DNA from: Blastococcus sp.
GTDB taxonomy: Bacteria; Actinomycetota; Actinomycetes; Mycobacteriales; Geodermatophilaceae
Direction of reading: 5' to 3'
Length of the DNA stretch: 38,829 bases
NCBI GenBank assembly: GCA_025965795.1
Contig: JAOPWH010000076.1
Coordinates: 1-38,829 of the forward strand
The notes under the pieces were generated by a model that worked only from the letters and a program-made list of their open reading frames with translations, made no database searches and was not told the DNA's origin. Position numbers and translations under genes: made by a program. Shown one piece after another: positions 36,825 through 38,829 of this stretch; within the stretch, counting starts at the first letter, position 1; every line of letters starts with the position of its first letter.

Positions 36825-38829
<2,005 letters not shown>

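Overview
This is high-GC actinomycete DNA: strong third-position G/C bias, frequent GTG starts, and many stop/start overlaps of the ATGA/GTGA type. The gene order acn / NlpC-P60 / moxR / DUF58 / VWA / fabG / fabI(inhA) / hemH / conserved hypothetical / nfeD / SPFH is, as I recall it, the backbone around Rv1475c-Rv1488 of Mycobacterium, here in the opposite orientation. Protein character and content point to a non-mycobacterial soil or stone actinomycete, possibly Geodermatophilaceae (inference only). I see no rRNA, tRNA, CRISPR array, phage or complete insertion sequence.

1-4404 (minus): an RNA-polymerase-recycling HelD/HelR-type ATPase, then a furA-katA pair in which repressor and monofunctional catalase overlap by 4 nt behind a dyad operator. 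4515-8884 (minus): an NHEJ operon with Ku, a PE-ligase LigD and a separate LigD polymerase, followed by purU. 9092-10283: a DUF1360 membrane protein and a DUF5709-type acidic protein.

10557-15751: a partner-switching stress module. It has a free STAS anti-anti-sigma factor, a PAS/SpoIIE/HATPase/STAS fusion (Rv1364c-like), and a divergent rsbW-sigF operon behind a textbook SigF-type promoter (GTTT-N17-GGGTAT), so SigF probably drives its own synthesis. A topoisomerase IB gene lies among them.

15830-22018: SPFH and NfeD membrane proteins, an Rv1486c-type protein, a hemerythrin, ferrochelatase, enoyl-ACP reductase and FabG. 22019-28026 is an accessory stretch where Mycobacterium has Rv1482c: a secreted Rpf-type protein, two broken MFS-transporter pieces, a DUF1326-DUF2182 pair, a SerA-like dehydrogenase and a quinone oxidoreductase. 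28075-32877 is the VWA-DUF58-MoxR cluster and an NlpC/P60 endopeptidase whose coiled-coil half matches that of the Rpf protein. 33116-36580 holds an acyl-CoA synthetase, a sirtuin and a PAP2 phosphatase. Aconitase starts at 36825 and runs off the window.

The signals I find most worth a second look are a hairpin element that supplies the stop codon of three unrelated genes and keeps its pairing by compensatory change; the SigF module, whose fused phosphatase has Asn in place of a conserved metal-site Asp; and structured leaders in front of both cell-wall hydrolase genes. I do not see a clearly new multi-gene system.
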